The translations under genes were made by a program, and so were the position numbers. The notes beneath the pieces were generated by a model. That model was not told the origin of the DNA, searched no databases, and worked only from the letters and a program-made list of their open reading frames with translations. Below are positions 21,478 to 32,191 of a DNA stretch of 64,000 nucleotides, in pieces. Origin of the DNA: Patiria pectinifera. Lineage: Eukaryota > Echinodermata > Asteroidea > Valvatida > Asterinidae. The stretch covers positions 8,512,643 through 8,576,642 of the forward strand of contig CM057140.1 in assembly GCA_029964075.1 (NCBI GenBank). The letters are read 5' to 3'. Each line of letters opens with the position of its first letter. Position 1 is the first letter of the stretch.

Positions 21478-21586
21478 CCTCAAGTTCATGGCCCACAGCA
21501 TGCTCAAATACTGAATATTTTGAGGGCATGCAAATCGTGATTTGGCCGGCGTAGGCAATTTCGGACCGATTTACTGGTCTGCAACC
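21478..21586. repeat. 109-bp direct repeat, copy 1
   Basis: Begins CCTCAAGTTCATGGCCCACA and ends GGTCTGCAACC; nearly identical to 21944-22052. It is probably part of a dispersed repeat present twice, since the 357 bp between the copies is unrelated. Confidence 0.8.
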
Positions 21587-21943
21587 TATAAAGAAGCGAG
21601 TTTTTGAAAAATTCCCCCAATCCACTTGTACGGCACGAGGAAGGATGGATGACTCATAATTATTTCATCAAAAAATTGCGAGAAAAAAATCTCTGACTGC
21701 GATTTCTGGCCTGAAAACAAGCCCTCTGTTTGCGGCTGCCTTGCTGTAAGGCGCCCCCAACGGGAGTTAATTGAGTTTTTGCTCCTTCCAACCCCAAATT
21801 ACACCCCCCCCCCCCTTATTCGCTCGAAATTGCTGTGATCGGACGACGGTCCATAGGTCCCATTCAGATTTTGGGTGCATTTGTTGAGGAACCGCCATTG
21901 GTGACCCCTTTTGAAACGCTGCCCCCCCCCCCCAGGTCCCGCC

Positions 21944-22052
21944 CCTCAAGTTCATGGCCCACAGCATGCTCAGATACTGAAGATTTTGAGGGCATGCAAA
22001 TCGTGATTTGGCCGGCGTAGGCAATTTCGGACCGATTTACTGGTCTGCAACC
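21944..22052. repeat. 109-bp direct repeat, copy 2
   Basis: Second copy of the repeat at 21478-21586, with only a few substitutions. It is preceded by C-runs near 21806 and 21922 that look like the interior of a degraded MITE. Confidence 0.8.
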
Positions 22053-23177
22053 ATATCATGGCTACATTAGACAATAACTACGGTAGTTATTAAAGAAATC
22101 GCTCGTATCCCATGTGAAACACCCAAAGCACATGAAAGCATGGCGAGGTAACATGAAAATGCATGGTTCTTAACTTTGAGTAAAGAAGAAACTTTATAAG
22201 AACAAGAGTAAATTTTAACAAATGAAAGAAAAGTCTTCTTAAAATTAAAACGAATTCTGCTCCAAAATTTCAGAAGAAAGTGCCCAGTAATCACCTCAGA
22301 TTGCACCACAGAGCATCTCAAATCAAAAAAAATTCGGGGCCCTTAAGCTGCCCCGAACCCCACGCCGTAATGGCTTCGCGCTTCGCGCTCGCCGGAGTTT
22401 GCACTTCATGCATACAATTTTCAGGTTCTTTTTGTCACAGACCAATCACATCCCTGCCAGTATTTGCTTTCCAAGGGACGTTTATACAGTAATTAAACAG
22501 CCACTCGCGAACAAAAAAGAGTTTTGTTAAAAAAAAATGGAGCAAAAAGGGATTGTATGTTCTTCCAGCTAATCATGGTTACTCATATCGCTGTGCTTTT
22601 ATCGGGATGCCAAATTTTCAGTGGGGGGGGGGGGGCGACTGGGGGCGCAAACTTTTTTATGGGAGGGCGTGCGCCCGCAACGCCCCCCCGGTAGCTATGC
22701 CGCTGAAAAAAAATTATATAAGGGAAACAAATAGGGTGGGTATTGGCATACTTCTAAAATCAATGCTTGTATGGAAAGCCTTTGAGACACAAAACAAACT
22801 TCAAACACTGAGGACCATGGGCAGGACAAAGACAAAAACAGGACAATATACAAAATAGCAAATTACACAGAATGAAAGGTTTCATCTGATAGCGTGAGGG
22901 GGAGACAGCAAGAGCTTGAGTTGGGAGGGAACTGAACCTGTTGAGGAGGACAAATTAAATATATGAGCGAGAGGTCTCCAGATAAAAGAAATGACATGCT
23001 TTACAACTGAAGGACTGACTTCATCGGAGCCACAGCTGGTCCCGCTCTTATGTTGGTTTCCAAGCTGGACTATAAGGGTCTGTAGGTGAAAGAAGAAGTG
23101 GGTGTGTAATAAGTGGGTAGGCAGTCAGTGAAGTGCATATCAGTAGAGGTGATTTTACTGGCTAAAGAAGAACTTTT
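22053..23177. other. Intergenic with MITE fragments
   Basis: 22296-22375 is an inverted fragment of the MITE at 18417-18733 (it shares GCACCACAGAGCATCTC and CGGGGCCCTTAAG). A G-run element remnant lies near 22620-22700. No gene recognised. Confidence 0.45.
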
Positions 23178-23345
23178 TATACTTCACCATGACAGTACGA
23201 TGAAAAGCAGAAGAAAACTCAACGCAAGAGTACCTGCAAAGATTACCCCAAACGTGGGGCCTTCAGATGAATTGTCATCGGCGAAATAACTGTCGTTCGG
23301 CTCTTTTGTCGAGATGAATTCGTGTGTTGATTCGGGAGTGGCTGA
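23178..23345 (-). pseudogene. Ig receptor relic, membrane segment
   Basis: The minus-strand translation (DDNSSEGPTFGVIFAGTL, then ALSFLLLFIVLS) aligns with the stalk and membrane segment of the intact Ig genes (DDASEGLPSGVIIAGTL, then GVSFLIFTIIVLS). A stop follows directly where the cytoplasmic tail should begin. Upstream (higher coordinates) the coding sequence runs into a C-run at about 23349. No Ig domain or tail remains nearby. It lies on the opposite strand to the intact Ig genes, so a past inversion or a fragment carried by rearrangement is implied. Confidence 0.75.
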
Positions 23346-23625
23346 TGACCCCCCCCCCCACCCCTTGGCTACGCCTATGCGCCAAATTTCGAAAATATGA
23401 GGTGTGGGCAGCTTTTTGGTCAAATTTGGTGCTTTTGGAAAAATCTGAACCAAAATATCCCTGACACACCTGACTATTATACTTATCGGCCTACCAAACA
23501 CTGCTTGGCCTACGAAACATTACTTGGGAGTCAACTGCCAGCAACCGTTTCCATTGGCGCTCTGCTATCTACAATGGTTGCTCTATCTCAGCACAACTGT
23601 ACACAGATGACTCGAGCTGGGGTCC

Positions 23626-24583
23626 GCCCGATAGTCCGCTGGTTCTTCAGTCCGAAGGTTCGATAATCCGAATGCACAATTTTCCATAAGAGGGGGTTCG
23701 TTAGTCCAAAAATGAAATAAGGTTAGTTAATCCGAACATTTGATGCAATAGTCCATAGGTTTATTAACCCGAGGGTCCATTAGTCCGAAGGTTCATTTAT
23801 CCGAAGGTTCGATAGTCCGAATTTAGGATAAGGTTAATCAGTCCGAATGTTCAATACTAAACGAAAATAAGGTTCAATGGTCCGAAGGTTCATTATTCCG
23901 AATAGACAATAAGGTTCGATAGTCCGAAAAGACTATAAGGTCCGATAGTCCGAATCGACAATAAGGTCCGATAGTCCGAATCGACAATAAGGTCCGATAG
24001 TCCGAATCAACAGTAAGGTCCGATAGTCCGAAGTGTCATACTGACAAACCGCATTGCCCATTCGGACAATCAAACCTTATCATCTATTCGGACTATCGAA
24101 CCTTATTGTCGATTCGGATATCGCATCCCATCGTCTATTCGGACTATCGAACCTTATTGTCAATTCGGACTATCGAACCCTACCGTGTATTCGGACTATC
24201 GAACCTTATCATCTATTCGGACTATCGAACCTTATTGTCGATTCGGACTATCGAACCCTATCGCCTATTCGGACTATCGAACCTTCGGATTAATTAACCT
24301 TATTCTATTTTCGGACTAATTATGGGCCCTTCGGACTATCGAACATTCGGATTATCGAACCTTCGGACTATTGAACCTTTGTACTAGCGAACCTTTGGAC
24401 TAATGACCCTTCAGACTAAAGAACCTACGGACTATCGAACCTTCGGACTATCGAACCTTCGGACTATCGAACCTTCGGACTATCGAACCTTCGGACTATC
24501 GAACCTTCGGACTATCGAACCTTCGGACTATCGAACCTTCGGACTATCGAACCTTCGGACTATCGAACCTTCGGACTATCGGG
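23626..24583. mobile_element. Foldback-type minisatellite element
   Basis: About 410 bp of GGTTCGATAGTCCGAA units on the left, followed after a short spacer near 24040-24060 by about 530 bp of the inverse unit TTCGGACTATCGAACC. The outer borders are also inverted: CCCGATAGTCCG at 23626 and CGGACTATCGGG ending at 24583. The right end is a regular 17-bp array. The ORFs here are repeat artefacts. No target duplication was found. Confidence 0.8.
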
Positions 24584-24647
24584 CTGTAACCCTACAGTCT
24601 CCGTCTCCATCGTCGTTCACGACGGGACGAGCCATGATGATGATGAT

Positions 24648-24711
24648 GGTCCGTGGCGACATGGCTGAAATTAGGGCTTTGTTTAGCAGAAAATATACCA
24701 TCTTTATTTAG
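24648..24711 (+). pseudogene. Ig receptor relic, C-terminal end
   Basis: VRGDMAEIRALFSRK matches the last residues of Ig receptor 1 (RGDMAEIRGLLSR), and the similarity continues into the 3' flank. The original stop codon is changed and reading ends a few codons later. Upstream of 24645 the receptor sequence is gone; the foldback minisatellite abuts it. It marks a fourth Ig gene whose body has been lost. Confidence 0.8.
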
Positions 24712-25825
24712 CACATTCCTTGCAGTGCTAATTATACATTTAACATTTTGATTCAGAGTTATTCCGTATAGTCAAGCCCTCTAAGAAAAGTGAATGTCTG
24801 TCAATTTTATCGGTAGAACCGTCAACTTCTATGTGGTTCTGTTCATGTTCGTTTAATTAAAAAAAAATAATCTGGTCGAGGAATCTATCGATTTAGAATG
24901 GTCAAGAGAGTAATAAACGTGTTTCTTTTTGTAACTGTTCTACTGTATTTTACAGCTAATTCAGCGTAAAAGGTTAATTTTGTAGGCATAAGGGACTATT
25001 TACTCAGCCAGCTGAAGAAAAGTGACCAAAAGAAGAAAATGTTAGAAATCTTCTCCCTGTGCTTCTTTCTGTACTTAGGCTATTGTGATTTTAAGTAACT
25101 ATGAATACAAACATGCTAGCAGCTTATTGGGCCCTGGAGTGAGCTTGTGAACCTTACAGCGTCAGAATTAGCAAAACGATTACTGCAATATTTTGCCTTA
25201 GAAATAATTATTCACATGTACTCAATGTATATGTTTATCCGATGGGGCTCAGCGCGGGTTAGAAAATATTCTGAGTTGATCACTAATGTTAGAGATAAAA
25301 TGAGTCTTTCTACAAAAGGAACACAATTGGAGCTTATCATTCTATGCTGATTAACTTTGCATACTGATCACAGTAACAGTTTTGCGTGACAGCTATTATT
25401 TTTTTACCGATTGATCGAACTTACTATTAGATAAACATATTTTATTGCATACAAAAGTATCATATTGGAAAAAAGAGTAATTCTCCTCGTATTAACTGCG
25501 AAAAGTTCACTACTGAAATGTGAAAGTGAAAGTTGTATCAGATACATTGTACTCGGGAATAGAGTAATTCAATAGTTACAGAAATGTACTTTCATTACCA
25601 CTTCGAGTCAGTTTAATCCTTAGTACAAAGGAGCCTCCATATACAGACGGACCAGAAATCCTGGCTAACGTAAATCGCTTCAGTACCTAAACCGTGCGGA
25701 AAGTGGTATTTCAATCTCCAATTTTCTATAAATAGAGCCTGAATGTAAAATGTCACTTGGCGTGCATCCGGGACCCCTCGCGTGGCCAGCATATTGGCAT
25801 TTTAACATTGGGATGCCCTTCTAGC
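24712..25825. other. 3' flank of lost Ig gene
   Basis: Homologous to 15565-17260: shared blocks include TTTAGCACATTCCTTGCAGTG-type sequence at the start, TACTCAGCCAGCTGAAGAAA, and GGGATGCC with GTCATTTT near the end. Together with the C-terminal relic this is the end of a partly deleted duplication unit. No other gene recognised. Confidence 0.6.
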
Positions 25826-25838
25826 ATTTGTCATTTTT

Positions 25839-26233
25839 AGCCCGGCGCACACACCTTCCCGATTTTACCGGTTTCTCGGATCATCGGGCAATCGTGAACA
25901 GGTGTGCGCTGAAAATTCCTATCGATCTGACCGTGTACGTACCGGGAGACCAGATGAAATCAAACATGTTTGATTTTTTCAAATCCGATTTCACTGTTTC
26001 CGATTTCACTGGACGCAATACTTATGTTAGCCAATCAGATTCAAAAAGGAAGTCACATGGTTGTCATCATGTGACTGGTCATCATGTGACTGATCGTCAT
26101 GTGGCCAAGTAAAGGACGGAATCTGGCAATGTGTGCGGGTATACGTTGCGGTCTAACCACAACGGTGAAAAAAACATATCGGTGATGGGGTGATCCGGGA
26201 AAGCGGTAAAATTGGGAAGGTATTCGCTGGGCT
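25839..26233. mobile_element. MITE, 395 bp, copy in unit 2
   Basis: Ends inverted: AGCCCGGCGCACA...CTTCCCGATTTTACCGG at the left and CCGGTAAAATTGGGAAGG...GCTGGGCT at the right. The orthologous copy in unit 3 is 45470-45863. Unit 1 carries the empty site near 17258-17275 (GTCATTTTAGGTAGAGCGAG). The element thus inserted after unit 1 separated and before units 2 and 3 split. Confidence 0.85.
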
Positions 26234-26983
26234 TTTGGTAGAACTAGTTTTAACAAACCACAAAATACATTCCGTTTGGAATTTTGGTATTTTCCAGTAT
26301 TAATTTGCGGAAAAAAATAATCACTTGGAGATCGGAGAAAACGAATTTCATCTAGACCTACGAACTTTTATATCTTGACTGATTGTCCCTTTGTCTCCTA
26401 ACCAGCGACGTATTCTTGTATTTTTAATGCGTGAAAAGGAGGATGTTGAACTATGCAAAGATTTACCCACCTAAAGCCGATGTGTTTTAGATTTGATGGG
26501 TTTGGCCTGAGCAAATTAGGCATATTGGTGAACTCATGTAAACGACTCATTGGAACCAAGGATAAATCAATAAGTTTTCTAAATATTGGTTTTCTATTTC
26601 ACCTACTTTCAATTGACACCCGATGACCACCCAAATCACATTCTCCCTACGTATACCAATTGAGGAATGCTATTGTGATGTTTAGGAATGTGATGGCACG
26701 AAAATTGTCTTACAAATAAAGTAATTTATCAGTTCAATAAGTGTTGTGTAATTTACAAATACCATTTGGGGGTTGAATCAATTAATAAAAAGTAAATGCA
26801 AAGTCTAGAAACTTTCACACACACCTCTATTCGAGGGTTCCAGAAGCGTGGCACCAAGGGCGAACTTACATTATCTTTTGCATATGTACGGTATTCAAAT
26901 GTCTGTGATATTTGGTTAATTGCTATTTGCCCTGGCAATTTCTCAGCCTGTGCAGTCTGCGCAGTTAGGCCCAAGTCAAAAGT
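26234..26983. other. Toll-gene 3' flank (unit 2)
   Basis: Matches 45864-46725 of unit 3 closely and 17265-17850 of unit 1 partly, including ACCTAAAGCCGATGTGTTTT. It should contain the 3' UTR and poly(A) site of the Toll gene at 26984-28858. No other gene. Confidence 0.6.
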
Positions 26984-28858
26984 TTAGTTGTTTTCCGCAA
27001 TGTCCACTTGCTGAATTGCCTGGGGTCGCACGGCTCGGATCGAGGTTGATAACTGCTGCCAGCATCTCTCTTCTTCATTCTCCTTCCATTCAAGACACGT
27101 GATCTTATTCCGAAGCGCCGCCACAGTGCCCGGTAATGCGTCTACTGGAAGTGCGTCAAGCAACACAAGCAGAAGACTAGTCGTGCCTTGGGCCGGAACA
27201 CGTGGAGGGATGGCCTCGGCTGCGGCTGGATAGGCGCCTACGCCGGCCTCCAGCATGCGTGAGCACGCCATGTTCAATTCTAGCATACACTGGCCACTGG
27301 CGATGAAATTGGCATCCAGGAGAGCGATCACTAGGCGGCTATTCGCCATTGCAGTCGCCACGTTGTCCAGCTTGTCTGCACCAACGAGGAAATCTCTAAA
27401 CGACAGACACAGCCTGAAGTTATTAGGCTCCTCCTCCAGGCGTGGTATCATCTTTTCAGCGATAAATATTTCCATATCTTCATGATGACAGATGTAAGCG
27501 TCATATGTGTATTCCTCATGATTGACTTCATTCAAGACGTCATATTGACGCTCATATCGTCTAAACAAACCCATCCATCTTATCTTTATCTTTCTATGCA
27601 ATACAACCGCCACTGCTACAAGTACGATACCTAACGCCACAAGAGCGGAAATGATGGACACAGCCAATCGTGTGACTGTAGAGGAGTCTACGAAATCCTG
27701 TCTAGGAGGCGATACATTATTTACGGGTTGTGCTGTGCTTCTCAAGGTACAGTTGGATTTCAAGTATTCCACAAGACTGAAATCCAGAAGGGACTTTTCG
27801 AAAGTCTGTACGGGGCTGGCGCAGTGGTATCCAGGCCGCGACACGGTACCAAAGACGTCACGGTTAACATCGTACAGGTAGCCATACGATCCCATGAAAT
27901 CCAGAATAATATCATCGTTAAGCAGATTCACAAAGTCAAGCAGCTCGCATGTGCAACTGAACGGATTCTCTATCGCGATAAACGTTAAGAGTGACGGTGC
28001 TTGCTTAATGGCTTCCACGTCAGCTTGGCCTACACTTTTGATTTTGTTCCAGGCGAGATTCAGCAGAGTCAAATTGTCCAGCTTGTTCAGTAGGGCAGTG
28101 GGTACACGTTGGAGTTCGCAACTGATAAACTCTAGGAACGCCAAGTTTGGGACGTTATCGAATGCCTCCGGCGATATTGTTGCTACCGGTGAATAGATGA
28201 GGCGAACGTAATTCAGGGATGGCAAGTTGTAGAAAGTGCGATTGCGGAGATACTGGAAAGGCAATTGCACCTGGTCGATTTCGATTTCCTCGAGAGCTTG
28301 GAAAGAGTGAAACATTGGAGGTCTTATTGAAGTATCATTGAGCTGGAGCACTTTGTAGACGCGGATGCGTTTCAACGACGCGCTCTGATCCAAGAAACTA
28401 TCTAAGGGTAAATCGGTCATCCGGACATCACTGAACTCAACACTGTCCAAAGCCAGGCCAGAAAAGGCTTCGTTTGCCACTGATATCAAGTTGACCCCTT
28501 CAATGACCAACTTGAACTTGGGAAGTGATGCTTCATCCAGTGAGGGGAACACGGTGCTTGGTATGGCAAGGGGATACCAAGAACCGTTCGCGCTCGGCGT
28601 GCCAAATCCGTCATAGAGCGCTGCCTGGAACTTGAGGGTCCATGGACCTGCTGGAACTCGGCTCACATTCCGTAAGCTGGTGAAGTCAAAGCCGGCATAG
28701 AGCACCTTGCAAGTCACGGTGGTTTGGTTGTATTCAAACTCGCACTCACACGCGTCAATGTCGCATAGGGATTGATGGTCTAGCGGTGAAGCGGAACCCA
28801 GAGTCGATGGTTCTAGGAACCAGACCAGAATCAACACACTAACAACAAGGGATACCAT
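26984..28858 (-). CDS. Short Toll-like receptor (unit 2), intact
   Basis: A single-exon 624-aa receptor. Signal peptide at 1-23; a Cys cluster at 32-50 (C32, C37, C39, C50) resembles an LRR N-cap. Weak leucine-rich repeats run to about 295, clearest at 238-275. The LRR C-cap spans 299-370 (NPFSCTCEL ... C346, C370). The membrane segment is at about 395-420 and the TIR domain at about 449-605. TIR box 1 is YDAYICHH (452-459). Box 2 reads LCLSFRDFLVGADKLDN: the RD is present, but the proline of the usual BB-loop RDxxPG is V492. The ectodomain is much shorter than the ~20-LRR vertebrate type. It lies head-to-head with the Ig gene at 32192. Role by family: pattern recognition and TIR-adaptor signalling at a membrane; ligand unknown. 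Confidence 0.9.
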   Translation of the reverse strand: MVSLVVSVLILVWFLEPSTLGSASPLDHQSLCDIDACECEFEYNQTTVTCKVLYAGFDFTSLRNVSRVPAGPWTLKFQAALYDGFGTPSANGSWYPLAIPSTVFPSLDEASLPKFKLVIEGVNLISVANEAFSGLALDSVEFSDVRMTDLPLDSFLDQSASLKRIRVYKVLQLNDTSIRPPMFHSFQALEEIEIDQVQLPFQYLRNRTFYNLPSLNYVRLIYSPVATISPEAFDNVPNLAFLEFISCELQRVPTALLNKLDNLTLLNLAWNKIKSVGQADVEAIKQAPSLLTFIAIENPFSCTCELLDFVNLLNDDIILDFMGSYGYLYDVNRDVFGTVSRPGYHCASPVQTFEKSLLDFSLVEYLKSNCTLRSTAQPVNNVSPPRQDFVDSSTVTRLAVSIISALVALGIVLVAVAVVLHRKIKIRWMGLFRRYERQYDVLNEVNHEEYTYDAYICHHEDMEIFIAEKMIPRLEEEPNNFRLCLSFRDFLVGADKLDNVATAMANSRLVIALLDANFIASGQCMLELNMACSRMLEAGVGAYPAAAEAIPPRVPAQGTTSLLLVLLDALPVDALPGTVAALRNKITCLEWKENEEERCWQQLSTSIRAVRPQAIQQVDIAENN

Positions 28859-30659
28859 CGCCAGACTAGCCTGTGAACATAAATTACCAAAAATAATTTT
28901 TCTGAACCTCAGCTTTCGGTAAATTAGTTCATTTAAGGCTCATACAGCGTCACTGATAATTACGGATCTATACCCATTTACAGAGAAAATCCCCGCTAAA
29001 ATGGAAGATAAATACTACTAGATACCCTGTGAAATTATTCCACCTGAAATAGTATCGTTTTGGATGAAGCAATTGTGAAGGTGGCGGGCACACCTTTTTA
29101 CGAGACCCCTAAATGTTTTCCCTCTTTTCCCAAAAATGCATAATATAAACCACTGAGCTGAAATTTCCGCATGTTTGCTGCTATGCGCCCTACTGAAGAT
29201 TTTGAGCAATTTTGTTGCTTCTAACGAAAATAATGCACAATGCAGTGTGAAAATGGATTACTAAAACACAGGTAGGCCTACATGACCGACGTCATTTCTT
29301 TCGAAGAGAAAGATATGAACAGAAATCATTGGTTGTAACCTTCGATCGCGCCTTGAAAACCCCATGAATGATTTTAGGAAAATAATGAGGAAGTTCAAGT
29401 TATCAGTACTTACCTGATGATGGGATTGAAACAAGTAAAGAAAACTTCTGCGTCGAATACGATCCCAGAGCTAGAGTAACGTTCGCACTCGATCAGCGAT
29501 CATTCGAAATGGCACTTTCTCATGCGGAAGTAAAACACTGTGCTGTGGTGTACATCAGCGTGGTATGCGATTTGTATGGGCAAGAGTAACATAAATATTG
29601 CGAAAGAGGCTACTGATACTAAAACAAAAGTCAAAAGCAAGATCAAATTGAAGGAAGCAGGAAATAACAGATCGTCAACGTACGGAAGCACTTTGTAAAC
29701 ACGTACCTTTCTCGATTTCCCACGGCCTTGTATTGGTAACTTTCGTTACAGTTGCACTTTCGTGCTCTCCAAAAAACTGGATTATTTTTCTTCTGACTTT
29801 TTCAACTTGTGTATAGTTTGCAATTTCTTTCGATGTTGGGCATCTGCAACCCTCTTAAAAAACGCTTTCATTTTGGGTTGCTCTTGCGCACAAACAGATC
29901 AGTCCTGCGAGTCAATATTATTGTAATTCAGATAGGGGTCTCGAACCAGTCTACCGTGCACGAACTGATGTATTGTCGCGTCGAAAATAATCAAAATTTG
30001 TGAAGTTATCATCCAATATTATGGGCCGAGTTTTTGCGTTGGATGTCTCGTTCAAAAGAGAATAACTTTTGCATTGCTACAAAACAGCGGTTTAAGAATT
30101 TAACTCTTTTTTTTCTGAGTGAAAATAAAACACGTACAGAGTATCTTCAATCAAACTTCTTTTTACAATTAAGTAATTCCACTTTTTCTCGCACAGTCAT
30201 GATGTTTCATGAAAAACAACAATCCGGAGACCAAGATACGTTCTGACACTTGATACTTGTGACACTGGTTTCTTGATACTTGTGACCATTTCCACAGAAT
30301 GTGATGACCAAAAGTTTATGTTTTATTATCATCACTAAAGAATCAGAGCGAAGTGCGCGGGTATCCACATTGTGGAGCCAAGCGGCAAACTTCAGTATTT
30401 CCAAGACAATAAGCAAAAGTAAAACAAAACGGTACACGATCAACGTGATTTGTTTTCCAAACAGAAAGTTGTAAACAAAACAACTTTGTATTTAATTTAT
30501 TTTCATACGGTACCCTAAATCTTTTGATACAGCAAAGTGCGGTGTACTCTGTTTCCCATAACAAAAGATTCAGACTATTCTGAGAGTTAGGTTTGGTAAC
30601 CGTAACCGTCACACTCAAAAACTAAAACATGACGTTCAAAGTCCCAGACTTGTCTTCGA

Positions 30660-30790
30660 GTCACAAAACATGGAGTCCGAGTCCGAGTCCGAGTCACCTT
30701 TCCCGAGTCTGAGTCCGAGTCCCGAGTCATGCAGGTCGAGTCCGAGTCACGAGTCACAAATGTCGAATCCGAGTCCGATTTGGAGGCACT
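30660..30790. repeat. GAGTCC minisatellite 1
   Basis: Tandem GAGTCCGAGTC units with interruptions (CACCTTTCCC, CATGCAGGTC). A second array of the same unit follows at 31137-31265. Both lie in the ~1 kb that unit 2 has and unit 3 lacks. Confidence 0.85.
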
Positions 30791-31136
30791 GCTAAAACTT
30801 CAAAGAATAAATGTTTCCATTTTTCACTGCTTTTCCGTAAGTTAATGAACTGGTATTACATGTACATGTATAACATGTCAAATAAGGCAAGACAACAGTG
30901 TCTGGAAAGGATAATCTGGTACCGAACACTATCAAGCTTGCATTTACGCAATATCACGTCTCGATACGTTGATTTCCCAAATCAATATATCGGAAACAAG
31001 CCAGCTGCATGCGCAGTGTATGTTACATGCGTTTCTTTTACACCACACAGACTGTATCGCTTGCTCAGGAGAGGACCGTCTTCAAACTAATTTGTAATTA
31101 TTGAAAAATAATAAGCGATTTTTTACAATTTTGGTT

Positions 31137-31265
31137 GAGTCCCGAGTCACCCAGGTCGAGTCCGAGTCCAAGTCCAAGTCCGCAGGGTCGAGTCCTAGTC
31201 CGAGTCTCAGTCATTGATTTTGTCATCGTGACTCGAGTCCGAGTCCGAGTCACTAGTCAAACAAG
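31137..31265. repeat. GAGTCC minisatellite 2
   Basis: Same unit and orientation as 30660-30790, starting GAGTCCCGAGTCACCCAGGT. The Ser/Pro-repeat ORF here is a by-product. The two arrays bracket about 350 bp and may be the subterminal parts of one inserted element. Confidence 0.8.
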
Positions 31266-31940
31266 TCGGCAAAGCCCGCCCTCATATGGGTGCATATACT
31301 TAAGGCACAACGTCTGTTCGGACATTTAATACAACATTATACGCATGGCATTGAAATATCTATATGCAAGCAATAAGCTAAGAACTCCAAATTTTTAAAA
31401 TCTGTGACAAACATGACAGGTATTTTGCTGTAGATAAAAATTACTTATGACCGGAAATAAACGAACTATTAATCGGATAATCAACGGAGTGTCAACGAAA
31501 TGTATTCGGACATTTTCCCGTTTTGGGTCATTAACGGTGGCGGCTATCTGACCTTAAATTTGTCAGAATAGACCTAATCTGATTTGTTTTGGTCTGATGG
31601 AAACCAGGCGCGGTGGAGCTATATACAGTCTTAAATCAGATTACATTACCATACTACATCAAAAAACGTGCGGTTCGCAAATGTTTATTGAACACAAATT
31701 GATAATAAATAATCGAATTAATAACAAGATCCCACTCCGTGGCAAAATCATCCAAAAACCTCACTGAAGCTGCAGTAATTTTGTTAATTTTTCCTCATAG
31801 CTGGAGAGATGAAAGAATGAATATACAACTGAACCAGGAAATGAAATGGGATAATAAAAAAAGGGCTTCCGCTTGTCATGACATTGTTTTCCGGGTACAC
31901 TTTATAGTTTTCCAGCAGTAGATGTATGTTAGGAAATAAT

Positions 31941-31976
31941 GTCAGTTATTGTGACGTTACGGATGTGACGATGGGC
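31941..31976 (+). promoter_or_regulatory. Conserved TGACG block upstream of Ig gene 2
   Basis: GTCAGTTATTGTGACGTTAC followed by GGATGTGACGATG, about 220-250 bp before the start codon. Unit 3 keeps it at the same distance (53080-53113, GTCAGTTATTGTAACGTCAC). Spaced TGACG half-sites resemble CREB/ATF-type sites. Proximal-promoter status is inferred from position and conservation only. Confidence 0.3.
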
Positions 31977-32191
31977 AGGGAGCATTGAGCACAGAGCTGT
32001 ATCCGGTTCAGGCGATTGATGTTGTCCTTGGCGAATGGCTTTTTTAGGACGTTTATCCACGCCTGGGAATGCCGTTACTTCAAACTAGTCACACAGAGGT
32101 GTCCACAGTTCAGCTTACCTTCACGGGAAACTGGAAGGTTTTTTTTTAGAACCTTCTCTTCAAACAAAAGAAGTTAAAACGTATATCAAAA

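Larger units (their letters stand above)
28859..32191. other. Divergent Toll/Ig intergenic region (unit 2)
   Basis: The 3.3 kb between the two start codons is shared with unit 3 (48606-53339) apart from insertions in each. 28960-28975 (GGATCTATACCCATTTACAG) is the empty site of the mariner found in unit 3. Unit 2 has about 1 kb extra, roughly 30550-31600, containing GAGTCC repeats. Any bidirectional control elements for the gene pair must lie here; none was identified with certainty. Confidence 0.6.

Noticed and set aside
24054-24711. Repeat-rich ORFs of 63-102 aa
   Set aside because: Readings of the TTCGGACTATCGAACC array. Only the last codons (24648-24711) are real gene remains, and those are listed separately.
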